Assembly: GCF_030814815.1 (NCBI RefSeq)
Contig: NZ_JAUSVR010000005.1
Coordinates: 124,001-188,000 of the forward strand
Direction of reading: 5' to 3'
DNA from: Ancylobacter amanitiformis
GTDB lineage: Bacteria > Pseudomonadota > Alphaproteobacteria > Rhizobiales > Xanthobacteraceae
DNA: 64,000 nt
In this document: positions 26,492 to 35,623 of the stretch, piece after piece
How positions within the stretch are numbered: position 1 is the stretch's first letter
Layout: every line of letters begins with the position of its first letter
Notes under the pieces: generated by a model
Database searches by the model: none
Seen by the model: the letters and a program-made list of their open reading frames with translations, nothing else
What the model was told of the DNA's origin: nothing
Translations under genes and position numbers: made by a program

Positions 26492-27622
26492 ATGACCGAC
26501 CGTATTCGCGAATTCCTGCGCACTCGACGCGAGGATGGTCCCTGCGTCGTCGTCGATCTCGATGTGGTGCGCGCCAATTATGCCGCCTTCGCCCGGGCCC
26601 TGCCGGACACCCGCGTGTTCTACGCGGTGAAGGCCAACCCGGACGTGGCCGTGCTCAACGCGCTGGCCGAGATGGGCTCGTGCTTCGACTGCGCCTCGGT
26701 CAACGAGATCCTGATGGTTCTCGCCACCGGCGCCACCGCCGACCGCATTTCCTTCGGCAACACGATCAAGAAGGAGCGCGACATCGCGCGGGCCTTCGAG
26801 CTCGGCGTGCGCCTGTTCGCGGTCGACAGCGTCGAGGAAGTCGAGAAGGTGGCCCGCGTCGCCGCCGGCGCGAAGGTGTTCTGCCGCATCCTGTGCGACG
26901 GGGCCGGCGCCGAATGGCCGCTCTCGCGCAAGTTCGGCTGCGAGCCGGACATGGCCGTCGACGTGCTGGAACACGCCCACCGCCTCGGCCTCGAGGCGCA
27001 TGGCATTTCCTTCCATGTCGGTTCGCAGCAGAAGAATGTCGACGCTTGGGATTCGGCGCTGGCCTCGGCGAGCGCCATCTTCGCCGCCTGCGCGCAGCGT
27101 GGGTTCACGCTGTCGCTGGTCAATCTCGGTGGTGGTTTCCCGGCTAAGTACCTGCAGGACGTGCCGGCCGCCGAGGCGTATGGCGAGGCGATCTTCCGTG
27201 CCCTGTCGCGGCACTTCGGCAACACGATCCCGCAGACCATCATCGAGCCGGGCCGCGGCATGGTCGGCGCGGCCGGGCTGATCGAGGCGGAAGTCGTGCT
27301 GATCTCGAAGAAGTCCGACACCGACACGATGCGCTGGGTCTATCTCGACATCGGCAAGTTCGGCGGCCTCGCCGAGACCATGGACGAGGCCATCCGCTAC
27401 CCCATCCGCACGCCCCGTGACGGCGACGCGATGGAGCCCTGCGTGCTCGCCGGCCCGACCTGCGATTCGGCCGACGTGATGTACGAGAGGACCCCGGTCC
27501 TGCTGCCGGTGTCGCTCGCCATCGGCGACAAGGTGCTCATCGAAGCCACCGGCGCCTACACCACCACCTATTCGGCGGTGGCGTTCAACGGTTTCGAACC
27601 GCTCCGATCCTATGTGATCTGA
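26492..27622 (+). CDS. Ornithine/lysine decarboxylase, PLP-dependent (alanine-racemase fold)
   Basis: The enzyme makes putrescine from ornithine, and in some relatives cadaverine from lysine. The 376-aa product has the PLP lysine Lys47 in FYAVKANPD, HVGSQ, the phosphate-binding NLGGGFPAKY, IEPGRGMVG and the catalytic Cys324 in GPTCDSAD contributed across the dimer. ATG at 26492 is preferred over the in-frame TTG at 26480. Putrescine would feed homospermidine synthase encoded 3.8 kb downstream. A long leader precedes it. Confidence 0.93.
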   Translation: MTDRIREFLRTRREDGPCVVVDLDVVRANYAAFARALPDTRVFYAVKANPDVAVLNALAEMGSCFDCASVNEILMVLATGATADRISFGNTIKKERDIARAFELGVRLFAVDSVEEVEKVARVAAGAKVFCRILCDGAGAEWPLSRKFGCEPDMAVDVLEHAHRLGLEAHGISFHVGSQQKNVDAWDSALASASAIFAACAQRGFTLSLVNLGGGFPAKYLQDVPAAEAYGEAIFRALSRHFGNTIPQTIIEPGRGMVGAAGLIEAEVVLISKKSDTDTMRWVYLDIGKFGGLAETMDEAIRYPIRTPRDGDAMEPCVLAGPTCDSADVMYERTPVLLPVSLAIGDKVLIEATGAYTTTYSAVAFNGFEPLRSYVI

Positions 27623-27643
27623 ACGGGCCGGGACCCGGCTCCA

Positions 27644-27813
27644 CGTCATCCCGGACACCGCCCGCGCGGCAAGCCGGAATCGAAACAGACCGGAATCGAG
27701 ACAAACCGGAATCGGGACCAACCGGAATGGCCCGGGCGACATGCGCGCAAGCGGATGCCGCCCGCTATCGGGCCTTCCTTCCGGCTCGATGCCGCGCTCC
27801 GGCCGGGATGACG
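27644..27813. repeat. Inverted-repeat-bounded element with internal 16-bp repeats
   Basis: CGTCATCCCGG (27644-27654) and its exact complement CCGGGATGACG (27803-27813) bound 170 bp. Inside, CCGGAATC recurs with a 16-bp period at 27674, 27690, 27706 and 27722. The arms also occur once at 9490-9500. This has the layout of a REP doublet or small miniature element between odc and the GNAT gene. Confidence 0.65.
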
Positions 27814-27879
27814 GCTCACGCCCCTTCACAATTCCTTTTCACCTCTTTTGCCCGGCTGGACCGGGTGTTGGAGGCCGCC

Positions 27880-28530
27880 ATGGAACTCGCCGTCACCGAT
27901 TTCGCCGCGTCCGCGCTGGCACATGCCACCCCCGTCACCGTGAAGGACTTCACCGGTCCCGCGCCGGCGATCACGCTGGAGACGCCGGCCGACCTCGCCC
28001 AGCGCGAGGCGCTGCTGGACCTCGCCTTCGGCCGCGCCGCGCGTCTGGCCAAGACCAGCGAGCGCCTGCGCGAAGGGCGCAAGCCCGCCGATGGCCTCGC
28101 CTTTGCCGCCCATGGGGCGGACGGGCGCGTGGTCGGCACGCTGCGGCTGTGGCACGTGGCGGCGGGTCCGGCCCGGCCGGCACTGCTGCTCGGCCCGCTC
28201 GCCGTGCATCCCTGGTTCCGCGACCGGGGCCTCGGCAAGGCGATGATGGCGACGGCGATCCTTGAGGCCACCCGCCTCGGCCATGGCGCCATCCTGCTGG
28301 TGGGCGACGCGCCCTATTACGCGCGCTTCGGCTTCGATGTGGCGCTGACGGACGGCCTGTGGCTGCCCGGCGCGTTCGATCGCCGCCGCTTCCTCGGGCT
28401 GGAACTGCGCTCCGGCGCGCTGGACGGCGCGCGTGGCCTCGTCAGCCCGACCGGTGCACCGGTCGAGGTGCCGAGCCTGAGCGAACTGGTGGCGCGCGAG
28501 ACCGCCGGCGGCCTCAGGCGCTCCGCGTAG
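27880..28530 (+). CDS. GNAT-family N-acetyltransferase (YhbS-like)
   Basis: The 216-aa product has the acetyl-CoA motif VHPWFRDRGLGKAMMATAI and the YhbS-type end GDAPYYARFGFDVALTDGLWLPGAFDRRRFLGLEL. GGAGG lies 5 nt before ATG 27880; longer readings upstream fall in repeats. It follows the ornithine decarboxylase gene on the same strand, a pairing I recall from this order, which makes a polyamine-related substrate possible but unproven. Confidence 0.85.
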   Translation: MELAVTDFAASALAHATPVTVKDFTGPAPAITLETPADLAQREALLDLAFGRAARLAKTSERLREGRKPADGLAFAAHGADGRVVGTLRLWHVAAGPARPALLLGPLAVHPWFRDRGLGKAMMATAILEATRLGHGAILLVGDAPYYARFGFDVALTDGLWLPGAFDRRRFLGLELRSGALDGARGLVSPTGAPVEVPSLSELVARETAGGLRRSA

Positions 28531-28621
28531 CAAGGCGCGTCTCCCGCTCCGGGTGAGGGCTGGGCGAGGGGTTCCATCGCGTCGCGATCCCGGAACCCCT
28601 CCCCGAGCCGCGTCGCGGGGC

Positions 28622-28640
28622 CCTCTCCCCCGGGGAGAGG
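28622..28640. repeat. Second CCTCTCCCC / GGGGAGAGG palindrome
   Basis: It shares the arms of the copy at 18327-18347, here with almost no spacer, and sits between convergent genes in the same way. The surrounding sequence (gaacccctccccgagccgcg) is not shared. Confidence 0.55.
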
Positions 28641-28795
28641 ATCCGGTATCAGACATTCCCCTCGGAGGGGCGGCGTGGGTTTTGCGGGTTCTCCTGTCCG
28701 GGATCGAGCCCGCTTCCAGACCCCCGCCCCTCCGCCCCCACGGACGGGATGGGGTCGAGCATCGCGAGGTTTCCCGCCGGCCCTGCGCCGGGCGG

Positions 28796-29605
28796 TCAGA
28801 ACTCGACGTCGAGCTCCTCCATCTCGTCCGGCTCCTCGCGCGCGTCGGCGCTCCACGCCTCCATCGCCGGCAGCGCGAGAATGGCCTCGCAATAGCCCCG
28901 CGTGAGCGGATCGAGCGTCACGTCATAGGTGGTGAAGCGCGAGCAGACCGGCGCATACATGGCATCCGCCATGGTCGGCGCGGACCCGAACAGATAGGGC
29001 CCGCCATAGGTCGTCAGGCAATCGCGCCAGATGGTCAGGATGTGCTCGATATCGGCCTGCGCGCCGGTCCACACCTTGAAGCCGGGATGGCGGGCCTTGA
29101 TGTTCATCGGCAGCGCCGATCGCAGGTTGGCGAAGCCGGAATGCATTTCGCCCGAGATCGAGCGGCAATGCGATCGCGTTGCCCGATCCTTGGGCAGAAG
29201 CCCGGCTTCCGGCATCAATTCGTGCAGGTATTCAGCAATGGCCAGCGTGTCCCACACCCTGAGCCCGTCATGATCAAGGCGCGGCACGAGAAAGGACGAG
29301 GATTGCAGCAGCAGTTCCGCCCGGATCGAGGGATCATCCGCGGAGAGCCGGACCTCCTCGACGTCGAGCCCGGCCAGCCGGCACAGAAGGTACCCGCGCA
29401 GCGACCACGAGGAGTAGTTCTTGCTGGAAATGGTGAGGGTGGCGGGGGACGCCGTCGGCCCCGCGGCCGGCCCGGACGCGGCAGCCGCACCCTTGGCGGC
29501 CGCACCCTTGGCAGCCGCGCCCTTGGCGGCGCTCCCTCTCGAGGTTCTGGCGCGCGTCGTTCCCGGCCCGGTGGCGGAGGCGGATTTGGCGGTGGGCGCG
29601 GGCAT
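28796..29605 (-). CDS. Glutathione S-transferase-like protein with Ala/Lys-rich N-terminal extension
   Basis: A GST fold follows a 50-residue low-complexity extension containing three KGAAA repeats. The thioredoxin-like part starts SKNYSSWSLRGYLLCRLAGL, with a Ser-rich active-site area rather than a plain Cys, and the SNAIL-type turn is represented by VWDTLAIAEYL. The total is 269 aa against about 220 usually. It may be a maleylacetoacetate isomerase-related or structural GST. It is divergent from phaZ across 354 bp. Confidence 0.82.
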   Translation of the reverse strand: MPAPTAKSASATGPGTTRARTSRGSAAKGAAAKGAAAKGAAAASGPAAGPTASPATLTISSKNYSSWSLRGYLLCRLAGLDVEEVRLSADDPSIRAELLLQSSSFLVPRLDHDGLRVWDTLAIAEYLHELMPEAGLLPKDRATRSHCRSISGEMHSGFANLRSALPMNIKARHPGFKVWTGAQADIEHILTIWRDCLTTYGGPYLFGSAPTMADAMYAPVCSRFTTYDVTLDPLTRGYCEAILALPAMEAWSADAREEPDEMEELDVEF

Positions 29606-29959
29606 GGGCGTGCGTCCTGTATGATCGGCGGCGAGGATGGTCGTGCGACGGACCAGCGCCCCGCGACGGGCGAGATTGCAGCGGGGGCGACGGTCCAACG
29701 AAAGACAGGCAGGGGCCAAACACTATTCGTGCCATCCCCGATCCGGCACGGCCCGCCTTCCGGCGGGTCCCGCACGCGACACGGCACGCCCCTTGCCCTT
29801 GGATACCCCAGCGATGCCGCGCCGCCCGCCGCTTCTCCGGCGCGGCACCATCGCGCACGTGGCGGGACGAGACGACCGTTACGTGACATTCTCCTCCGGC
29901 CGCCGGCCGGCAACCGTCGCACGGGCGGCCCGTCACGCCGCCACCGAGAGCCGCCGCCG
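29606..29959. other. Divergent intergenic region GST-like gene / phaZ
   Basis: The 354 bp are GC-rich with no credible ORF. A tight hairpin, CCCGCC (29752-29757) - TTCC - GGCGGG (29762-29767), is the only clear structure. Promoters for both flanking genes must be here but I see no consensus boxes. Confidence 0.5.
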
Positions 29960-31195
29960 ATGATCTATGCCGCGTATCAGGCCCAGACCGACCTCTTCGA
30001 TCCGTTTCGCACCATGGCGCGGATGTCGCGGCGGTTCCTCGACACCGCCATGGCCGGAAACCGGATGTCCGGCTTCGGGGAAAGCGCGTTGCTGCGCAAC
30101 CTTTCCGCCGCCTGCGAGATGGTCGAGCGCTCCGGCCTCAGCCATGCCCGGCCCGCCTTCGACATCGCGAGCGTCATGGTCGGCAATCGCGAGGTGGCGG
30201 TGGTCGAGGAGGTGGCGCTGGCGCTGCCCTTCGGCACGCTGCTGCATTTCGCCAAGGACCTCGACCAGCCGCAGCCGCGCATCCTGGTGGTGGCCCCGCT
30301 CTCGGGCCATTTCGCCACGCTGCTGATCGACACGGTGCGCACCCTGCTGCCGGAGAACGACGTCTACGTCACCGACTGGGCCAATGCGCGCGACGTGCCG
30401 CTCTCGGCCGGCGGCTTCGGCTTCGACGGCTATGTCGAGCACGTCATCCGCTTTCTGGAAGCCATCGGGCCGGGCGCCCACGCGCTGGCGGTGTGCCAGC
30501 CCTGCGTGCAGGTGCTCGCCGCCACGGCGGTGATGGCGCAGAACGACAACCCGGCCACTCCCCTGTCCATCACGCTGATGGCGGGGCCGGTGGATACCCG
30601 CGTCAACCCGACCAAGGTGAACGAACTCGCCACCTCCAAGCCGCTCGACTGGTTCGAGCAGAACCTCATCGCCACCGTGCCGCCCGGCTTTGCCGGTTCC
30701 GGCCGGCGGGTCTATCCCGGCTTCGTGCAGGTCGGCGCCTTCCTCGCGATGAACATGGACCGCCATGTGAAGGCGCATGTCGAACTGTTCGAGAACCTCG
30801 CCATGGGCGAGCACGAGAAGGCGCACACCACCAAGACGTTCTACGACGAGTATTTCGCCGTGTTGGACCTTGCCGCCGAGTTCTATCTGGAGACCATCCG
30901 CATCGTATTCCAGGAGCACGACCTGCCGCGCGGCGTGCTCACCTATCAGGGCGAGCCAGTCGACTTCCGCGCCATCCGCCGCACCGCGCTGCTCACCGTG
31001 GAAGGCGAGCGCGACGATATCTGCGCGGTCGGCCAGACGGTGGCGGCGCAGGACATCTGCGCGAGCTTGCGCCCGCATCTGCGGCGCCACCACATGCAGG
31101 CGGGCGTCGGCCATTATGGCGTGTTCAGCGGCCGCCGCTGGAAGGGCCAGGTCTATCCGCTGGTGCGCAGCCACATCCTCGCCAGCGACGGCTGA
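29960..31195 (+). CDS. phaZ: Intracellular polyhydroxyalkanoate depolymerase
   Basis: PhaZ releases hydroxybutyrate from PHB granules. The 411-aa product has the intracellular type of active site: Cys179 in AVCQPCVQVLAA instead of a lipase Ser, with Asp and His expected in DICAVGQT and GVGHYGVFSGRRW. MIYAAYQAQTDLFDPFR is the family N-terminus, so ATG 29960 is firm although the ribosome-binding site is weak. A reading frame extending 469 codons upstream is an artefact. No phasin or PHA synthase gene is in the window. Confidence 0.92.
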   Translation: MIYAAYQAQTDLFDPFRTMARMSRRFLDTAMAGNRMSGFGESALLRNLSAACEMVERSGLSHARPAFDIASVMVGNREVAVVEEVALALPFGTLLHFAKDLDQPQPRILVVAPLSGHFATLLIDTVRTLLPENDVYVTDWANARDVPLSAGGFGFDGYVEHVIRFLEAIGPGAHALAVCQPCVQVLAATAVMAQNDNPATPLSITLMAGPVDTRVNPTKVNELATSKPLDWFEQNLIATVPPGFAGSGRRVYPGFVQVGAFLAMNMDRHVKAHVELFENLAMGEHEKAHTTKTFYDEYFAVLDLAAEFYLETIRIVFQEHDLPRGVLTYQGEPVDFRAIRRTALLTVEGERDDICAVGQTVAAQDICASLRPHLRRHHMQAGVGHYGVFSGRRWKGQVYPLVRSHILASDG

Positions 31196-31232
31196 GGCCC
31201 CGGGCGGCGTGACCGGGAAGGATCGGGCGGGG

Positions 31233-31274
31233 CTTGATGACCGGGGCTTGACGACCGGGTCTTGACGACCGGGC
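31233..31274. repeat. Three 14-bp tandem repeats (CTTGACGACCGGGN)
   Basis: Three units with one or two substitutions lie between phaZ and the homospermidine synthase gene. No function is evident. Confidence 0.85.
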
Positions 31275-31392
31275 GGCTCGCCCCGTCACTCCCCCGTCAC
31301 CATTGACGCGGCAGGCTGCGGTGCCCATGGTGCGGCCGCACGTTTATGTCCCGCGGAGCTACGTTTTCCCAGTCAAAGGAGTCCCCCCGAGA

Positions 31393-32820
31393 ATGTCAGT
31401 CTGGCCTGTCTATGGAAAAATCGACGGTCCCATCGTGATGATCGGCTTCGGCTCGATCGGTCGTGGCACCCTGCCGCTGCTGGAGCGGCATTTCGATTTC
31501 GACAAGGAGCGCCTGACCGTCATCGATCCGGTGGACGACCATCGCGCCCTGCTGGATGAGCGCGGCATAGCTTTCCTGCAACTGGCCATCACCCGGGAAA
31601 ACTACCGCGAGATCCTGACACCCCTGCTCACTTCCGGCGGGCGCGGCTTCGTGGTGAACCTCTCGGTCGATACCGGCTCGGTCGACCTGATGATGCTCGC
31701 CCGCGAATGCGGCGCCCTCTATATCGACACGGTGGTCGAGCCGTGGCTCGGCTTCTATTTCGACAAGGACGCCACGCCCGCCAGCCGCTCCAATTACGCG
31801 CTGCGCGAATCCATGCTCAAGGCCAAGCGCGCCCAGCCGGGCGGGCCGACGGCGGTATCGTGCTGCGGCGCCAATCCCGGCATGGTGTCCTGGTTCGTCA
31901 AGCAGGCACTCGTCAACCTCGCCCACGACACCGGCCTCGCATTCGAGGAGCCGGCCAGCCGCGAGGGCTGGGCGGAATTGATGAGCCGGCTCGGCGTCAA
32001 GGGCCTGCACATCGCCGAGCGCGACACCCAGCGCGCGCGCGACCCGCGCCCGTTCGGCACCTTCGTCAACACCTGGTCGGTCGAGGGCTTCGTCTCGGAA
32101 GGCCTGCAGCCGGCCGAGCTGGGCTGGGGCACCCATGAGAAATGGATGCCGGCCAACGGCCACACCCATAATTTCGGCGCCGGCTCGGCGATCTACCTGA
32201 TGCAGCCCGGTGCCGCCACCAAGGTACGCACCTGGTGCCCGAGCCTCGGCGCCCAGCACGGCTTCCTGGTGACGCATAACGAGTCGATCTCGATTGCCGA
32301 CTATTTCACCGTGCGCAACGGCGCGCAGGTGAGCTTCCGCCCGACCTGCCACTATGCCTACCATCCCTGCAACGACGCGCTGGTGTCGTGGCATGAGCTG
32401 TTCGGCAATGAGGGCAGGTTCTCCGGCGACTGGACCATTCTCGACGAGCACGAGATCGTCGACGGGCGCGACGAACTGGGCGTGCTGCTCTATGGCCACG
32501 CGAAGAATGCCTATTGGTTCGGCTCGCAGCTCACCATCCAGGAGGCGCGCAACCTCGCCCCCTACCAGACCGCGACCGGCCTTCAGGTGACGTCCGCCGT
32601 GCTGGCCGGCATGGTGTGGGCGCTGGAGAACCCGGAGGCCGGCATCGTCGAGACCGACGAGATGGATTATCGCCGCTGCCTCGATATCCAGAAGCCCTAT
32701 CTCGGCACGGTGGCGGGCTACTACACCGACTGGACGCCGCTGGACGGCCGGCCGGGCCTGTTCCCCGAGGAACTCGACGAGACCGATCCCTGGCAGTTCC
32801 GCAACATCCTGGTGCGGTGA
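31393..32820 (+). CDS. hss: Homospermidine synthase
   Basis: HSS condenses two putrescines (or spermidine and putrescine) to sym-homospermidine with NAD cycling. The 475-aa product agrees with the family length. The nucleotide site IVMIGFGSIGRGTLPLLERH is at the N-terminus; VVEPWLGFYFDK, CGANPGMVSWFVKQAL and GFLVTHNESISI follow. ATG 31393 has AAAGGAG upstream; an in-frame GTG/ATG 30 codons earlier is not conserved. Together with the ornithine decarboxylase gene it gives a homospermidine route. An intrinsic terminator follows. Confidence 0.95.
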   Translation: MSVWPVYGKIDGPIVMIGFGSIGRGTLPLLERHFDFDKERLTVIDPVDDHRALLDERGIAFLQLAITRENYREILTPLLTSGGRGFVVNLSVDTGSVDLMMLARECGALYIDTVVEPWLGFYFDKDATPASRSNYALRESMLKAKRAQPGGPTAVSCCGANPGMVSWFVKQALVNLAHDTGLAFEEPASREGWAELMSRLGVKGLHIAERDTQRARDPRPFGTFVNTWSVEGFVSEGLQPAELGWGTHEKWMPANGHTHNFGAGSAIYLMQPGAATKVRTWCPSLGAQHGFLVTHNESISIADYFTVRNGAQVSFRPTCHYAYHPCNDALVSWHELFGNEGRFSGDWTILDEHEIVDGRDELGVLLYGHAKNAYWFGSQLTIQEARNLAPYQTATGLQVTSAVLAGMVWALENPEAGIVETDEMDYRRCLDIQKPYLGTVAGYYTDWTPLDGRPGLFPEELDETDPWQFRNILVR

Positions 32821-32847
32821 GCGGATCGCCCGAAGCCAAAGACGACG

Positions 32848-32872
32848 CGGCCGGGCATGTCCCGGCCGTTTT
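32848..32872 (+). terminator. Intrinsic terminator of the homospermidine synthase gene
   Basis: CGGCCGGG (32848-32855), loop CATGT, CCCGGCCG (32861-32868) and TTTT form a perfect 8-bp stem with a U-tract, 28 bp after the stop. Confidence 0.85.
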
Positions 32873-32962
32873 ATAGGGGATGCCGGCGGGCTTTTCCCTC
32901 TGGCGCACCGGCACCGCGCGCCTAAGTAAGCGAGCAGCATTCCTCGCCCGCCCGGAGCCCCC

Positions 32963-33679
32963 ATGAGCGCCCCCGTGACCGATCTCTCCGCCTTCCCGAT
33001 CGCCAGCCGCTGGCCGGCCGCCCATCCCGAAAGGCTGCAGCTCTATTCCTTCCCCACGCCCAATGGCGTGAAAGTGTCCATCATGCTGGAGGAGACCGGG
33101 CTGCCCTATGAGGCGCACACGGTCAACATTATGAGGGACGAGAGCTGGACGGGCGACTTCCTCGCGCTCAACCCCAATGGCAAGATTCCGGCGATCCTCG
33201 ATCCCGATGGCCCGGGCGGCCAGCCGCTGGCGCTGTTCGAATCCGGCGCCATCCTGCTCTATCTCGCGGAGAAGACCGGGAAATTCCTGCCCGCCGACCC
33301 CGCGGCGCGCTACCAGACCATCCAGTGGGTGATGTGGCAGATGGCGGCCATCGGGCCGATGTTCGGCCAGGTCGGCTTCTTCCACAAATTCGCCGGCGCG
33401 GCCTATGAGGACAAGCGTCCGCGCGACCGCTACGTCACGGAAGCCAAGCGCCTGCTCGGCCTGCTGGAGCACCGGCTGGAGGGCCGCGACTGGATCATGG
33501 GCGCGGATTACACCATTGCCGACATCGCCACGCTCGGCTGGGTGCGCAATCTTGTCGGCTTCTACGGCGCGGGCGAACTGGTCGATTATGCCGCGCTGAC
33601 CCATGTGCCGGCCTGGCTGGCGCGCGGGCTCGATCGCCCCGCCGTGCAGCGCGGGCTGGAAATCCCCGCGCGCGCCTGA
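32963..33679 (+). CDS. Glutathione S-transferase, YfcG/YghU (Nu-class) type
   Basis: The 238-aa product has a thioredoxin-like domain LYSFPTPNGVKVSIMLEETGLPYE (Thr-Pro-Asn active loop of the Nu class), NPNGKIPAILDPDG and ESGAILLYLAEKTGKFLP, then an all-helical domain with MGADYTIADIATLGW. YfcG-like proteins are disulfide-bond oxidoreductases using two glutathiones. It lies 84 bp before hemH on the same strand and could share a transcript. Confidence 0.9.
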   Translation: MSAPVTDLSAFPIASRWPAAHPERLQLYSFPTPNGVKVSIMLEETGLPYEAHTVNIMRDESWTGDFLALNPNGKIPAILDPDGPGGQPLALFESGAILLYLAEKTGKFLPADPAARYQTIQWVMWQMAAIGPMFGQVGFFHKFAGAAYEDKRPRDRYVTEAKRLLGLLEHRLEGRDWIMGADYTIADIATLGWVRNLVGFYGAGELVDYAALTHVPAWLARGLDRPAVQRGLEIPARA

Positions 33680-33763
33680 CGCGTATAAGCGATGCCGCCG
33701 GCGTGGTGGCATGAAGGCTGGATTCGCCTATAAGCGGGCGACAGCGACAGGTCGGGACCGAAG

Positions 33764-34831
33764 ATGAACCAGAACATGACGCCCCCCGGTGTGCGCTCCA
33801 CCTCGCACCTGCCGGCCGGCCATCCGCCGGTGAAATTCGGCAAGATCGGCGTGCTGATCGTCAATCTCGGCACGCCCGACGGCACCGATTACTGGTCGAT
33901 GCGGCGCTATCTCAAGGAGTTCCTCTCCGATCGGCGGGTGATCGAGGTCAACCGCGTCCTGTGGTGGTTCATTCTCAACGTCATCATCCTGTCGCGGCGG
34001 CCGCAGGCCAAGGGCAAGGACTACGCGACGATCTGGAACACGGAGCGCAACGAGGGACCGCTGCGCACCATCACCCGTGCGCAGTCGGAGAAGCTCGACG
34101 CGGCGCTGGGCCCGCTTTCCGACCGGCTCGTGTTCGACTGGGCGATGCGTTACGGCAACCCGTCCATCGCCTCGCGCATCGCGGCGCTGCAGGCACAGGG
34201 CTGCGAGCGCCTGCTGCTGGTGCCGCTCTATCCCCAATATGCCGCCGCCACCTCGGCCACCGTGTGCGATGCCGCCTTCGACGCGCTGAAGAAAATGCGC
34301 TGGCAGCCGGTGCTGCGCGTTGCCCCGCACTGGCCGGACGAGCCGGCCTATATCGAAGGCATCGCCAATTCGATCCGCTCCTCGCTCGCCACGCTGGACT
34401 GGGAGCCGGAGCTGGTGCTCGCCTCCTTCCACGGCATCCCGAAGGAATATTTCGAGAAGGGCGACCCCTATCATTGCTATTGCTACCAGACCACGCGGCT
34501 GGTGCGCGAGGCGCTCGGCTGGCCGGAGGGCAAGCTCCGCCTCACCTTCCAGTCGCGCTTCGGCAAGGCGGAGTGGCTGCAGCCCTATACCGACAAGACG
34601 GTGGAGGCACTGGCGCAGTCCGGCGTGAAGCGGCTCGCCGTCATCACCCCCGGCTTCGTGGCCGATTGCCTGGAGACGCTGGAGGAGATCGCCGGCGAGA
34701 ATGCCGAGATCTTCCACCATAGCGGCGGCGAGAAGTTCCACTTCATCCCCTGCCTCAACGACACGCCGGACGGCATCAAGGTGCTGGAAGCGGTGGTCCG
34801 CCGCGAGCTGAAGGGCTGGGTGGAGCTGTAG
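33764..34831 (+). CDS. hemH: Ferrochelatase
   Basis: HemH inserts Fe(II) into protoporphyrin IX at the inner membrane. The 355-aa product has VLIVNLGTPD, the metal-site His in ASFHGIPKEYFEKGD, YQTTRLVREAL, TFQSRFGKAEWLQPYTD and ITPGFVADCLETLEEI. The long N-terminus (about 25 residues before KIGVLIVNLG) is normal for alphaproteobacteria. The start is ATG 33764. Confidence 0.96.
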   Translation: MNQNMTPPGVRSTSHLPAGHPPVKFGKIGVLIVNLGTPDGTDYWSMRRYLKEFLSDRRVIEVNRVLWWFILNVIILSRRPQAKGKDYATIWNTERNEGPLRTITRAQSEKLDAALGPLSDRLVFDWAMRYGNPSIASRIAALQAQGCERLLLVPLYPQYAAATSATVCDAAFDALKKMRWQPVLRVAPHWPDEPAYIEGIANSIRSSLATLDWEPELVLASFHGIPKEYFEKGDPYHCYCYQTTRLVREALGWPEGKLRLTFQSRFGKAEWLQPYTDKTVEALAQSGVKRLAVITPGFVADCLETLEEIAGENAEIFHHSGGEKFHFIPCLNDTPDGIKVLEAVVRRELKGWVEL

Positions 34832-35050
34832 GGTCCGCGGCGCGGCGCCCCTCGCCTCGACCGATCGCCGGCATGAACGCGGTGCGGATGTTGCGCGACA
34901 GGCGCCAGTACCCTCCCGGCCGATACGGGCGGCGCGGCGTTCCTTTCATCGCGAAACCGAACGTGTTTTGCGCCTCACGGTCCCCTCCGCAATGAGAGGA
35001 CGGCATACGGCCCCGACACCGGGCCGGAATGTCGCGCAAGGAGGATCGCC

Positions 35051-35614
35051 GTGCCGGATATTTCCGCCCGCAGCCCGATGCAGAAGATGCTCGCCGGCGA
35101 ACTCTACCACGCCGCCGATCCGGAGATCGTCGCCGCGCAGGCAGCCGCCTTCGCCTGGATGGCGCGCTATAATGGCGCCCTCGGCGCGCCGCAGGCGGAG
35201 CGCGATGCGCTCCTGCGGGAACGGCTGGGCGCGGTGGGCGAGGGCGCGGTGATCCGCCCGCCCTTCCATTGCGACTACGGTTTCAACATCAGGCTCGGGG
35301 CCGGCGCCTTTCTCAACTTCAACTGCGTGGTGCTCGACGTGGTGGAGGTGAGCATCGGCGAGGGCACGCAGATCGGCCCCATGGTGCAGATCTACACCGC
35401 CGACCATCCGCGCGATGCCGCCACGCGCCGCACCGGGCTGGAATTCGGCCGCCCGGTGCGGATCGGCCGCCATGTGTGGATCGGCGGCGGCGCCATCCTC
35501 CTGCCGGGCATCACCATTGGCGACGACGCCGTGATCGGCGCCGGCGCGGTGGTGACGAAGGATGTCCCCCCGGGCGCCACCGCGCTCGGCAATCCCGCGC
35601 GCCTGCGCGGGTGA
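35051..35614 (+). CDS. Maltose/galactoside O-acetyltransferase family protein (Maa/LacA/NodL)
   Basis: A hexapeptide-repeat acetyltransferase of 187 aa with the family N-terminus (QKMLAGELYHAADPEI), PPFHCDYGFNI, the catalytic His in YTADHPRDA and WIGGGAILLPGITIGDDAVIGAGAVVTKDVPP. GTG 35051 follows AAGGAGG at the proper distance. The acceptor sugar cannot be told. It converges with the UPF0114 gene. Confidence 0.9.
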   Translation: MPDISARSPMQKMLAGELYHAADPEIVAAQAAAFAWMARYNGALGAPQAERDALLRERLGAVGEGAVIRPPFHCDYGFNIRLGAGAFLNFNCVVLDVVEVSIGEGTQIGPMVQIYTADHPRDAATRRTGLEFGRPVRIGRHVWIGGGAILLPGITIGDDAVIGAGAVVTKDVPPGATALGNPARLRG

Positions 35615-35623
35615 CGGGCCGGC

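Noticed and set aside
28553-29959. 469-codon N-terminal extension of the PHA depolymerase
   Set aside because: It lacks any domain, crosses the divergent GST-like gene, and the family N-terminus begins at ATG 29960.
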